Source: Tubiluchus corallicola
Taxonomy: Eukaryota; Priapulida; Priapulimorpha; Priapulimorphida; Tubiluchidae
Assembly: GCA_030141605.1 (NCBI GenBank)
Contig: JAQGDQ010000767.1
Coordinates: forward strand, 35,566-99,565
DNA length: 64,000 nucleotides
Direction: 5' to 3'
Shown here: positions 1-10,984 of the stretch, piece after piece
Layout: every line of letters begins with the position of its first letter
Numbering within the stretch: the first letter of the stretch is position 1
Program-made: the position numbers and the translations under genes
Notes under the pieces: model-generated
Databases searched by the model: none
The model's input: only the letters and a program-made list of their open reading frames with translations
What the model was told of the DNA's origin: nothing

Positions 1-972
1 GCTACACGAAAAGCAGTTTGAACATAAGACATCTAAACATGCATACGCTGCCAGCAGCATAGCATAAACGGTTTCAACCTAAAAATAAAAGCTGTGGCCA
101 CTAGACGGCAGCACAAGTCGGGTAATTAATGTTACGTATAAAACACAAGTTTATATACATGAGTATTCCGCTAAGTAAAGTACTAATCACTACTATTATT
201 ACGTAAAAATGAATGTTCTCATGCTGCCTATTGAAAAAACTCATAAATTAATTATTTAATTAGACAAGTAATGTATCATTCATAATAAAAATCTACTTAG
301 ACACTCGCATGTAAATATAATATAAAAAAATTATAATAATCTATGTTCACAATTGATACCTCATACAAAACAAATTCACTATGATAGAGATTCGAAATAG
401 AGAGATTACTTCCCCCCCCCAAAGACAAAAACTCATTTAAAAGAAATTGCGTGATAGCATACATGTGTTTTTGATCATTAATTCTCAGCTTGCGTTTTGA
501 TTTTATGTTTCTGCCAAAGCATCACCCTGTTGAATTTATAAACAAAAGATCATCGGCCAATATAAATCGCTCATAAAAAAAAATTTACAATTAAAACTGA
601 TTAGCCACAACTGACCATTACAGATGGGAAGCCTAAACAGTTTTAGTTGTGTCAATTCAAGATTATGGCGTTGCTTATTATAATGCGAGTTGCATCATGG
701 CGTTACTTCATGTTCGTTACATGAAATTATTGTCACCGATTAGTAATTTTCCCCCAAATTTTGGGAAGTTTAAACGCTAAAATACTGTCAAGAGAGAGAA
801 AGCAAAGCCACATCGATCACAGGAATAATCCCGATTACTCAATAACAAATACTCGCTTCACAAAGATCCTGCGGTATGATTATCATGTGATTGATACGCA
901 CAGAAGCAAATAAAAATCGTAGATAATCACATGAAATCATAATCGTTGCGGCCGAAACTCGTCTAAACTTGT
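1..972. other. 3' flank of claudin-like copy A
   Basis: AT-rich sequence downstream of the minus-strand stop at 973. No further gene, repeat or element end recognised, apart from a C run at 411-420. Confidence 0.5.
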
Positions 973-3900
973 TTACCCCACGACTACTCGTCTATGCGCC
1001 ACAAACATGGACGCTACCGTCAGCACCGTCAGACCCCACGAGCCGACCATGAGCCAAAATGCCCATCCCAGGTCGCGGTTCATGGTCACACCGCGCAGTG
1101 ATTGTGCGTCCTCGTTCAGGTACAGCTCCAATCCAAATACCAGCAGGGCCACGCCCATAACAAGAGCTAAATAAAGTAAATAAAGTAAATAAAGTAATGA
1201 AGTATATGATGTACGGTTTCATAGAAACAAGAGACAGTTCTGTAGAATGTTGTTGTTGTTATTATTATTGCTGTTTTTTTAGTATTATTATTATAATTAT
1301 TATTATTACTATTATTATCAATATCATTATCACTCACTATTATTATTATTATTAGTGTCATTATCAGTATTATTAGTATTATTATAGATGCCAATTAATA
1401 GAAATTTATTTTAAATTTAAAAAATGATCAACTATTGCTTATTTTCAATTGTTTCAAAGTCAGAATAAAATTTGGAGAATTGTACATTAAATTACATTAA
1501 CTACATAACAACACACAGTCAATTTTATTTAGAATTTCGCTATTAAATAAAGTAAATAATGAATGAGTAAATAGTAAATAAGTAATGAAGTATATGATGC
1601 AAGGTTAAATAGAAACAAGAGACAGTTCTATAGAATCATTTGCAAAAGTTTAAGACCAAAGTGATTTTTTTCACGAAAATTGACAAAACCATCGTTTAAC
1701 ACGGTTCCATCTAAAAACTATTCATTTATTCTTCTAGAAAAATATACTACAGCATAGTTTGTATGTTTTTATCCAAAAATAGTCACAGTTCTTGAACATT
1801 TTGGTACTTTGTATAACCACCGAAGTTGTCAATCACTGCCTTCATTCTAAGAGGCATACTGGAAATTAGGTTTTGGCAGTACTCGGAAGTAATTTCTTTA
1901 ACCTAAACGTCCTTGATAACTCTTCGCAAGTCTTCAGCACTTGATGGTACAGTACAATATTTCACAATATAATGATGGTACAATCAGGGTACAGTATGAT
2001 GAAAATCCCGAAAACTCGAGCTTGGTCTTAAACTTTTGCAAATGACTGTAGAATACATAACACACAATCAATTTCATTTAGAATTTTGCTGCACGTCAGA
2101 AGAATATAACATTTTATATATGTACAGAGTTCAGGGCATTGCAAATTTGAACCCAGTGCTCAATAAGGGTGAGCATTCTCTACCAGAAAACGAATTCGAA
2201 ATCGAATCGAATTCGTGACTTTCGGATTTAAATCAAACCGAATTTCAGTATTTCGAATTCGAATCGAGTTTGAAAGATTTTCGAACAAGTTTTCGAACCC
2301 TCAGTAAAAAGCAGTTTTTACAAAGATCGTGCATAGGGTCTGTTACTCGATTTTGTTCTGCAAAAAAACCATAGGGAGGGGGGAATGAGCCACCTCTGGG
2401 GGGAGGGGGGACGCGAATAGGTGCAAAAATAAAAATGAAACATTATTCAAAGTGTTTGTGGGCTAGGGGGAACGAGAATCAGAAAAGGTTGGGGCCCCAC
2501 TGTGCTAAACTATCGACATTTTTGTGAAAATATTGCCGTCAGTGACGAGTTAACTCCTTCAGGACCGTAAGCTTCGCTGCGTTTTGCACGGTTGCTATAG
2601 AAACTGCTCTCACTAAGCAGCAATTTATTTATATTTGATAATTTTTGTGAGTTTCTACTCCTCACACGATGGATTTTCACGCACAATTATATATGAAATG
2701 CATTTGCTTAACTTAAACATTAAAAATAGATTTCTGATGAAGAAATCGAAAAAAGCTTTTCAGTAACTGCAGTGTTTACACTATAACAAAGTACAGTATC
2801 ACTCATGTGATATCAGCTAATGCAGAAAATTTCAGCTATCCAGACACAACACTCTGATACACGTTGGCTCCTGCTAAAGGATGAAACGGTCTTAATTTGT
2901 TCTTGGCTGATCGGTTTTTCCTGGAATAGCAGCAGAACACTGCACAGGTTGTGACCATAACAAGCAGGTCGTCAATAAATTAGTGTGTACGATCACGCAA
3001 GTGTACACCAGGCTAAGCTACTCAATAGGCTAAGTTGACATACCTGAAGAGGGTGTGTTTTTCTTGATTTTATCCAATTAAATCACTTATAAATGTTTAA
3101 ACAAACAGAAAGATTTGATAGCTGATATTCTCCTGAATGGAACAGTACCAAATTTGTAATCACTTAGTTATGTCTGTCCTCGTACAGTAGCAGAAAAGTC
3201 AAAAATCTCATAAGACCTATTTTGAATGGTGTGGTCCTGAAGGAGTTGATGGCCAATGGACTATGGTCAACTTTAGTTTAGACGATATTTATATACAGAC
3301 TTATCATATTGGATTTGCAGGAGCTTGGAGATAATGTAATTACAGAAGTTTGAAAGTCGACTCTCTTTAATTTAAGACACATATTTTAATATTATTGATG
3401 TCTTAGTGACACAATTACAGTTTGCAATCGGGAAGGAGGGGTGCTTGAATACTCACCAGTAAAAAGTAGTGACGAATAGATCATGACTCCGATGCAACGG
3501 AAGCAAGCGCCTCCTTTCGTGCACGTACAGCTGTAAAAGGGCAGCAATACGCACAGGTTCAGAACCAGGGTGCCGACGGCAATCGTGAACATGATCTGAC
3601 ACGCCATGAACCAGTCTGTAATCGGAATAAAGCGGTTTTAAAAGAACGGCCGCAAGCGGAATGCGACTCGTCGTATGAAATTCATCAAGACGATTAAGAC
3701 GGCATCAACAAAACGCGCGGTTACAGCTGGTTATCATAACCTAAACTGCTGTGCTGAGTAGCAGAAATGGTTGATGATACACCAACGTATGAATGACGCA
3801 TTACGGATTGACTTTTATAACTCCGACAACCCGAAGCCAAAGAGTGTCGGTTGTGCTAATTAAGAGAAAGACGGTTGCAATTATCACTGCTTGTAGGACA

Positions 3901-5690
3901 GAGAAGCCAGCTAACGTAGCTGCTGTTAAATATAGCCGCAACCGCGAGGCTTCGCGAGGTTGATAACAAACAGAAGCACATGTCAAACACGAGAGACACT
4001 TTGAAATATCAGCAGCTGTTCATACCAACCATCATCATGAAACCTGAATTTAGTTATAAGTATTTGGCATCGAATAAAAAAAAGCGGCACAGTAAAAACA
4101 TGGATAGCAGACGGATGTAGCCAATAATTACCACAGAAATTACAGCTTTGTTTCTTCTACATCTTTCATTACACTTACAAAAACACACAATTCAAGGAAA
4201 TAAATTGTCACTAAGCTTGAATGGAATGCAAACTTTATTGTTATTACAGCAAATTTTAATCCCTCAAGGCAAACACGCCAAGGTAGATTCAAGTCTACAG
4301 CAGGGCTGGATTTAAAATCAGAAAAATGTATAAAAGTGAAAGAAAGTCAGAAACATTTTGTACACAAAAATAGGCAGGGTGCATAAGATTATGGATATGT
4401 ATAAAATAAATAAAATAGCTTATTTTATGGATTTTTGAAATTTTATTTTTTGGATATCAATAAAATAAGAAATAGACTATATCTGGAACGAGATGCCCAG
4501 GGGGAAATCAATTAAAAAGTAAAAACAGGAATGCTTGAAACGTTTTTTTAAACACGCGGAACTTAGTTTTAATTTTATCGGTTTCGTTTTAATTTTATCG
4601 GTTTCATATCACTTCAAGTTTAATCAAATTTTACAAGACAATGCCTTGTAATTCATCACTTCAGTTCAAATAATTCGTCTATTTCGTACAAATGTAGAAT
4701 GCCCTCTAGGCTGAAGTTTCCGATCCAATGCCTGTATTCAGTTTTGATTGCCTTATTTTGTACAAAAAAAGTTAAAAAAAAAATTTTTTATTTTATGCAT
4801 TTCTTATTTTATGGATTTTTCAAATTTTATTTTATGGATTTTTGGTCTTATTTTATGGATATCCATAATCTTACGCAGCCTGACAATAGGACTCGAGCCC
4901 GAGACATTCTATTTTTCGGGCAGCTATCTCTCATCATTAAACCGGTGCTCTGACTTTTATGGTTTAGGAATTCACACTACAAATGTGTTTGCTTTGATGC
5001 TTCGTGTTTTTGCTTCAGATCTGGGCAATTTTTGCACCGAGAACTTATTACTAAGAAGCATAATAAATGTAACAGCCAGAATGTTTATTCTGCAGTGTGT
5101 AAAATCTGGCCAATCGTGTATGCTGTACTGATATTACTGCTGAAACAAACCAATTGAAAGGAGCGATGCAAACAGGTAGACTTTATAACTTTTAACGGGT
5201 TGCTTACAAAGATTTCGACAAATTTTACCTTTTACGCTAACTGACAGACATTGGTGTATTTTGTTCATCTATGGAATTAAATCCTTTTGAAGTGAATTTT
5301 CATTTAGCTGAGCATAAAGTTTATTTCGGGCAATTTAGCTAATAATACGATACATCGTATGGGCCCGGTTTAGCAAATCTTGGGCCCGTGTTTTAAAAAA
5401 CCATGGGATTCTTGTCCCCAGCCGGGAAGAACGCAAAAAAACCACTGCAACTTACTTGGAATTTCGCCCCAGTTTCTCGTGTCGAACAGACGGTCACTGT
5501 CTCCGTACAGCCAGTTGCACGAATCACTCCCACCCAGGTTGGCTAGTCCTCCGCACTTTTTCCACAGACCGTAATTGGTTTTCCTCAAGGCGAGCGTGCC
5601 CCACTCATTGACAAAAAATGCTATGACAGCGGCAGCGGTCGCCAGGAATAGGAACACAATGACAAGCGAAACAGAACAGCGAGCTCCCAT
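973..5690 (-). CDS. Claudin/PMP22-like four-transmembrane protein, copy A
   Basis: Three coding exons on the minus strand: 5456-5690, 3457-3615 and 973-1166, joined at phase 1 and phase 1 with GT-AG junctions, giving 195 residues and a TAA stop. The ATG at 5690 (MGARCS) is the first ATG in the exon and matches the start of the paralogue at 10582. Seen: TM1 about residues 7-27; a first extracellular loop with W30, G41-L42-W43, C46 and C58, which is the W-GLW-C-C signature of the claudin/PMP22/EMP superfamily; TM2 about 80-103; a short loop with C108, C110, C116 and C119; TM3 about 120-142; TM4 about 165-187. Known for the family: plasma-membrane tetraspans of cell junctions or membrane organisation. 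Inferred: a surface protein of unknown specific role. There is no obvious C-terminal PDZ ligand (ends VVVG). I cannot assign an orthologue. Confidence 0.88.
1168..2092. repeat. Tandemly duplicated segment split by a microsatellite and a Tc1 element
   Basis: Two diverged copies of one segment: 1168-1545 and 1547-2092. Both start with (a)taaagtaaataa then gaaacaagagacagttct and end with acataac..cacartcaatttyattta. The first copy contains an ATT/GTT-rich microsatellite (1248-1390); the second carries the Tc1-like element 1637-2044. Confidence 0.6.
1637..2044 (-). mobile_element. Tc1-like element remnant with transposase C-terminus
   Basis: Perfect inverted ends of about 23 bp (starting CATTTGCAAAAGTTTAAGAC) bound 408 bp. 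Between them, on the minus strand at about 1796-1950, translation gives the Tc1 transposase C-terminal pattern EYCQNLISSMPLRMKAVI followed by GGYTKY, with one internal stop. Internally deleted and non-functional. It lies in intron 2 of claudin-like copy A. Confidence 0.8.
2340..2506 (+). mobile_element. Possible hAT-like terminal fragment
   Basis: G-rich stretch ending ggttggggccccactg, whose reverse complement (cagtggggccccaacc) resembles a hAT-type terminus. The matching left end and target duplication were not found. Confidence 0.3.
2549..3251. repeat. Dispersed repeat with inverted ends; second copy near 54.3-54.7 kb
   Basis: Starts ttaactccttcaggacc and ends ggtcctgaaggagtt, so it has inverted termini of about 15 bp. 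Most of 2870-3245 is present in reverse complement at 54335-54716, with scattered substitutions and small gaps. Likely a non-autonomous DNA element; the superfamily is unclear (a TTAA lies at the left end, TTGA at the right). Confidence 0.6.
4375..4882. mobile_element. CAGG-ended MITE, larger copy (hAT-like, 8-bp duplication)
   Basis: Left end CAGGGTGCATAAGATTATGG, right end the reverse complement of CAGGCTGCGTAAGATTATGG, flanked by aaaatagg and acaatagg (7 of 8 matching). It shares ends with the 124-bp copy at 23460-23583 but carries about 380 bp of extra internal sequence. Confidence 0.7.
4888..4975 (-). repeat. tRNA-like SINE head, possible
   Basis: On the minus strand a B-box-like GGGCTCGAGTCC lies downstream of CAGAGCACCGG, resembling a tRNA-derived SINE promoter. 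No tail or target duplication was identified. Confidence 0.3.
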
Positions 5691-5869
5691 GATGAAGAAA
5701 TTACGCAATCCTCCCTGTAGCGGAAAAATCTTTTAAGAAATTTTATACTGAACCTATCGATCTTTAATAGAATAACCAAAGTAAAGAATTAGTGTTGCTC
5801 CGGATATGTCATTCGTGTATCAGAAACAACATTAGTATCAATAACCTACAAGAACAGCTCTTCTTAAAA

Positions 5870-6640
5870 CAAGAACATGTGGTACGAAACCAAGAACACA
5901 TGGTGAGAAACCAAGAACACACGGTAAGAAACCAAGAACACGTAGTAAGAAACCAAGAATACATGGTAAGTACCAAGAACACATGGTAAGAAACCAATAA
6001 CACACGGCAAGAGACCAAGAACACATGGTAAGAAACCAATAACACACAGTAAGAAAACAAGTACACACGGTAAGAACCAAGAACACATGGTAAGAAAACA
6101 ATAGCACACAGTAAAAAATTAAGCACATGCGGTAAGAAAACAAGAACACACGGTAAGAAACCAGAAACACATGGTAAGAAAACAAGAGCACACGGTAAGA
6201 AAACAGAAACACATGGTAAGAAAACAAGAGCACACGGTAAGAAAACAGAAACACATGGTAAGAAAACAAGAGCACACGGTAAGAAAACAAGAACACAAGG
6301 TAAGAAACCAAGAACACATGGTGAGAAAACAAGAACACATGGTACGAAACCAAGAACACATGGTGAGCATACGGTAAGAAACCAGGAACACGTGGTAAGA
6401 AAACAAGACACACGGTAAGAACCCAGAAACACATGGTAAGAAAACAAGAGCACACGGTGAGAAAACAAGAACACATGGTACGAAACCAAAAACACATGGT
6501 GAGAAAACAAGAACATAGGGTAAGAAACCAAGAGCACACGGTAAGAAACCAAGAGCACATGGTGAGAAACCAAGAGCACATGGTGAGAAAACAAGAATAC
6601 ATAGTAAAAAACCAAGCATACATGGTAAGAAAACTACTAA
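5870..6640. repeat. 21-bp minisatellite, about 35 copies
   Basis: Unit like aagaacacatggtaagaaacc with many substitutions. It lies about 180 bp upstream of the start codon of claudin-like copy A, in the shared upstream region of the head-to-head pair. The long frames across it are repeat artefacts. Confidence 0.9.
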
Positions 6641-7439
6641 CAAGTAGTCAAGTAATCTACCAACAAAACTACTAATGATAATGATGGCGCTGACAATAAC
6701 ACTAATGATGATGACAGAATGCAATCACATAAAGAAGTAAAAACATTAAACTGTTGAATTCCATTTACAAACTTTAGGGACAAAGTTAATTAATAATTCT
6801 TTGTTAAAAGTAACAACAGATTAACTGATTTACTAGGCAACTAAAATCTAAACAAACTATGTTTCTAGAATGCTGCACACACTAGAGATTAGATTGCCAA
6901 GGCTACAAATACATTTTAACTAACACGGTCGTGTGCAGTCTAATAGTTATATACCACACTGCCACTCTCAAAATTTAAGGGCATTAAATGTTAATCGAAA
7001 AATGTTAAATGTTAAGAAATATTTCAAAAGTATTGAGAGTAACACAGTTTGATAATGGTAATCACCTGCATTCTTTTTCCACAGAAATCTTAATAAAACG
7101 TGACTATGCTCAACAGGTTACTGAACACTTTATAATAATGATCACAGTTTTTCTTAGTTCTCGCTCCATTTCATCTTTCATTCACTACTCCCCCCCCCAC
7201 TTTTATGTATACATTATCATTATTTCAATTACCAATCACTTCTTTAAGATTTCCACGTACAGTTTGGCCTGTCAAGCTATGCTTTTAGGCTCAAAATGTA
7301 TGCATCAAAATTTTTCTGTAATGTAATTTGCACACGTATATGCTGCATAAGAATCTCTTTTGTAATTGTGTAATTTCTGGATAATATTGCATAAATTTAT
7401 ATTTATATTCAGTGAAATGACCTGTATTTTTATTATAAC

Positions 7440-7830
7440 TGTTAGATGCAGAATGGAAATAAATAAACTTAACTTTACTTATCGAATAAACTCATTGTAA
7501 CCCATATCTGACATCTAAATATCTGTTCAGCTTATTCTTGAATTTGTTCACCGAGGAAGCTCTAAACGGTATCAGATAAGCGTACATTTTGCTCTCTAAC
7601 CACACTTTAGTATTTTTTGCAGTACAGCAGGGCACCGTGTTTACAGATATTAAGAGTGCTGCCCCCTGGTTCTACTTTCATTAATTGATGTAAACAATTC
7701 TTCTCTTTTTATGCCACCTACACACACATAATTTTTATAAGCTTGTATAAAATCTCTTCGATATCTCTTCAACTCTGTGGTTGTAAGTCAAACATTTTCT
7801 AAGCTTCTCTTGATAAGACATTCCCAACAC
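7440..7830 (-). mobile_element. Non-LTR retrotransposon remnant (reverse transcriptase C-terminus)
   Basis: Minus-strand translation gives the typical CR1/jockey-type C-terminal pattern YRRDFIQAYKNY, then FTSINESRTRGQHS, broken by stops and frameshifts. The 3' end lies near 7440, next to an A-rich run. Confidence 0.65.
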
Positions 7831-8076
7831 ACCTTCAATTCAATTCAATTTTATTTCCTCAATAGCAGTTAAAATTTGTCATAATTATTTTTACATTTCA
7901 TTGCAGCTGAGAAAGAGCAGAGAAAGACCTGTTGGTCACTTGGTCAGCTGCCCCTTATTGAAAATACAAGTTTACTCACAGGCTCATGACATTTTCAGGT
8001 GTTTGTGCATATATAAAAAAGGCAAAAGCAACAAAAATCAAGATGATCATTGCCCTAAGTTTCATGCTATTAAGCT

Positions 8077-8276
8077 CACTTTAATACAGACATTTAAAGT
8101 GCTTCTTTATTTCCACTGTTTTCAGATGTTTTCATTTCCAAGCTACGAAACTCTTTCCCTGGAGCAATTTTCAAAATTTGCTGCAAACTTAAAACACGAA
8201 CAGATGTTCTGCTGGAAATGAAAACATCAGAAAACCGTGCAAATAAAGAAGCACTTTAAAGGCCTGTGAAAAAGTG
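8077..8276. repeat. 200-bp foldback element
   Basis: Left arm from 8077 (cactttaat..acag) and right arm to 8276 are inverted copies of about 75 bp, sharing TTTAAAGTGCTTCTTTATTT and gttttc-gatgttttcatttcc. Short non-autonomous DNA element or hairpin. Confidence 0.7.
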
Positions 8277-8354
8277 ACATTAATGGCATCATATCACTAC
8301 CCAATTAATTGAAATTATGGCAACAGTATCTCATTTAACAAGTAACCAACCATT

Positions 8355-8515
8355 TGGAATTATTAAAACAAAGAGAGGGGTAATATATAATAAGAATTTG
8401 CACTTGCCATCTTGCCAATGTGGCTTTGTATTAAAACAAAGAGAGGAGTAATATATAACGAGAATTGGCGCTTGACAACTTGCCAATGTGGCTTTGACTG
8501 AATTGGACGAATAGT
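8355..8515. repeat. 81-bp tandem duplication
   Basis: Two copies of a unit beginning caaagagagg.gtaatatata and ending cttgccaatgtggctttg. Confidence 0.75.
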
Positions 8516-9199
8516 AAAACCACTTTCTTAGCTTCATATACACTTCACTGATCCTAAAAAAGCTAAATGAGATTTGCTGCCTTGCCGTCTTAGTATTGAT
8601 AGACAGATACAAATGACAATATTCCCCGAACATTATTCAATTTATTTTGTCGTTAAAATTAAAAATAAACTTCGTGAATTTGTTTAATCAGGCATTCGCT
8701 TAGTTCGTCATTTTGTCATCATAGTAAAATAACCCATTAAATATCAAATTTGAACTAAACAAATACAAACATTTTAATTATTCGTCCTAGGTTAATAAAA
8801 AACAAAACTTACAACAAGTTATTACAACCACACCTACTTTCCTTCACTGTAATTTCGCAAAAGATGACAATGTTGAATGTTGAAATAGGGAGGGTCAGTA
8901 AAGACAACGAAGTTGAAAATAACTGCAGAATCGTAAAAAACAGTTCTGAAGATGACGCCCCACTTAAAAAATATGCTCACGACCACGTTCTTCATTTTCC
9001 AATACATAATTATTACTTACAATGCTCGTACGATGTCCATACCTTTTTTTAATATCTCGTATCAGCTAATGTACAAACAGCTATTGTTTCAAGATTCAGC
9101 CAGTGAACAGTCTAGATGTAAGTGAACAGCCACTGGATAAAAAAGAAATCATTGTGTGATACTTTAATGTGTTTTACATAATATTATGCTGATTTATCG

Positions 9200-9790
9200 C
9201 ACATTTAATTTCCTTCTTTGATGAAACTCTGTAAAAAATAAGAAGTAAATCAAAAGTGTGATTCTTAAGTAATAGAGCAATCCAGTATGTAAACCAGTGA
9301 AATATGTCATAGAGTGTATAGAAAAAGACAGCAAAATTGAAGTGGAAGTGTGGCTAGACCAATTTCTTGAAGCCTTTGTGAATAAGTTAGATTGCTCATT
9401 CCTGGAATCATCCCTGTCACTATTTGTTGAATATTCTTGACTGTGTGGATAGAATCGTGTCTTGATGGGTCCCACACTACATCCGCGTAGCCAAGGATGG
9501 GTCTGACCAATGACTTACATAACCTCAGAACCATTGCTTTACGGAGAAATTGAAAATGTGCTTGATTAGTGCTAACCTGCAGTGAGCCTTCTGCGTGATG
9601 TATGCAATGTGAGGCTGTAAGTCAAGGCTGCTGTCTGCAATGACCCCAATGTCTGTTTTCTTATCAAATTTGCTAGTACTTGACTTTTGATTACCAAAGC
9701 TGATGGTGCAGTTAGATGGGAAACAGCTCTACCAACTGCGGATTGTGTTAGGTGTTTTGTATCAAATTTTTAATTTGTTGATTCTTTCCT
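9200..9790 (-). mobile_element. Non-LTR retrotransposon remnant (reverse transcriptase palm/thumb)
   Basis: Minus-strand translation reads KKTDIGVIADSSLDLQPHI, then after a frameshift LCKSLVRPILGYADVVW, then MIPGMSNLTYSQRLQEIGL. This matches the conserved C-terminal part of CR1/jockey-type reverse transcriptases. Decayed. Confidence 0.8.
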
Positions 9791-10206
9791 TAATGTCTAG
9801 CATGTTTAATTTCGCTCTTATTCTATAGTAAGCGCAGTGAGTGGCCCTATTTCGCGATGACGTAAACGAAATAACGGCGATATCCCATATTGAAAAATAA
9901 CATCTCCTGAAGTTTGTTTTGGTTAGTTTGTTAACTAGAAAATAAAAATTATTTTTTGTTTTGTTGTTCGTTTCTTTGTTAGATGAAGTTTTGTAGGCGT
10001 TTGGTTGGAAAGTGACACGTGACTGTAATAATCGCCAACTTTCTTATCAATTTGGGTAAAGCAAAAAATAGCAAATTATTGGGACGTTATTTGTAGGGAG
10101 CTAGGGAGGGGCTTTTTTAATTTTTGTGAGAATCACTTCATGAGATTTTCGTTTGATTCGACAAACCAAATGTTTTGGTGGCCAATATTTAAATTTAAAT
10201 ATTTAA

Positions 10207-10284
10207 ATAATAAATAAACTGTTACGAATGACATTATCAATTTTATGTCATTCGTAACACTAACAGTAACAGTTTATTTATTAT
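10207..10284. repeat. Short inverted repeat
   Basis: aataaactgttac and gttacgaatgacat are mirrored by atgtcattcgtaac and gtaacagtttatt, forming a nested hairpin of about 78 bp between the two claudin-like genes. Confidence 0.7.
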
Positions 10285-10581
10285 AAGCAGTACTAACACT
10301 AATACACTGTAGCATAGCGCCTATAAAAAATGTTTATCACTAACGAAAGGGCAGCTGACTAGATGACCAATTGGTCTTTCGGTGCCCTTTCTTCACATTT
10401 TTGTTGCTAAATTAATTGTATTGTAATTGTGCGTGTGTTAAAAGACAAATAAAAGATTATTATTATTAGGTTGTGTTAAGATTTAGATATTTTATTTTTC
10501 TTTAAAATTTTACTCGTACACCTAGTTAAATGTGCGCTGTACGATTAATTCACGTTTCATAATCGTTTTTTGCTAGGAAAC

Positions 10582-10939
10582 ATGGGTGTTCACTGCTCTT
10601 TGGGATTAGTCATAACGTTCTTGTTCCTTGCAACATTAACGGCTGTTGTATCTTTCTTTGTGACTGAGTGGGGAGAATTTACTCTGGGAGGTAAATACGG
10701 TCTGTGGAGAGAATGCGCAGAAAGTTTGAGGTTCCAACTGTTTGCCAAAGATTGCCGATGGCTTTACAACTTTGAGCGATTTGGCGTTTATCGTGGGAGT
10801 ATTCCAGGTAATGTCTTAGGCTTAGGTGTTGAGCTTGCTCGTTTTTACTTTTGGATTTTTAATTTTTAATTGTTTCTTTTTTTATTATTGTTGTACATTT
10901 ACATCATGCTTTGCAATTAATACTTATGTAAGAGAAAGA

Positions 10940-10984
<45 letters not shown>

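Noticed and set aside
5809-6724. Long hydrophobic minus-strand frames with VFLFSY-like repeats
   Set aside because: Translation of the 21-bp minisatellite; upstream of the claudin-like start and not in splice phase.
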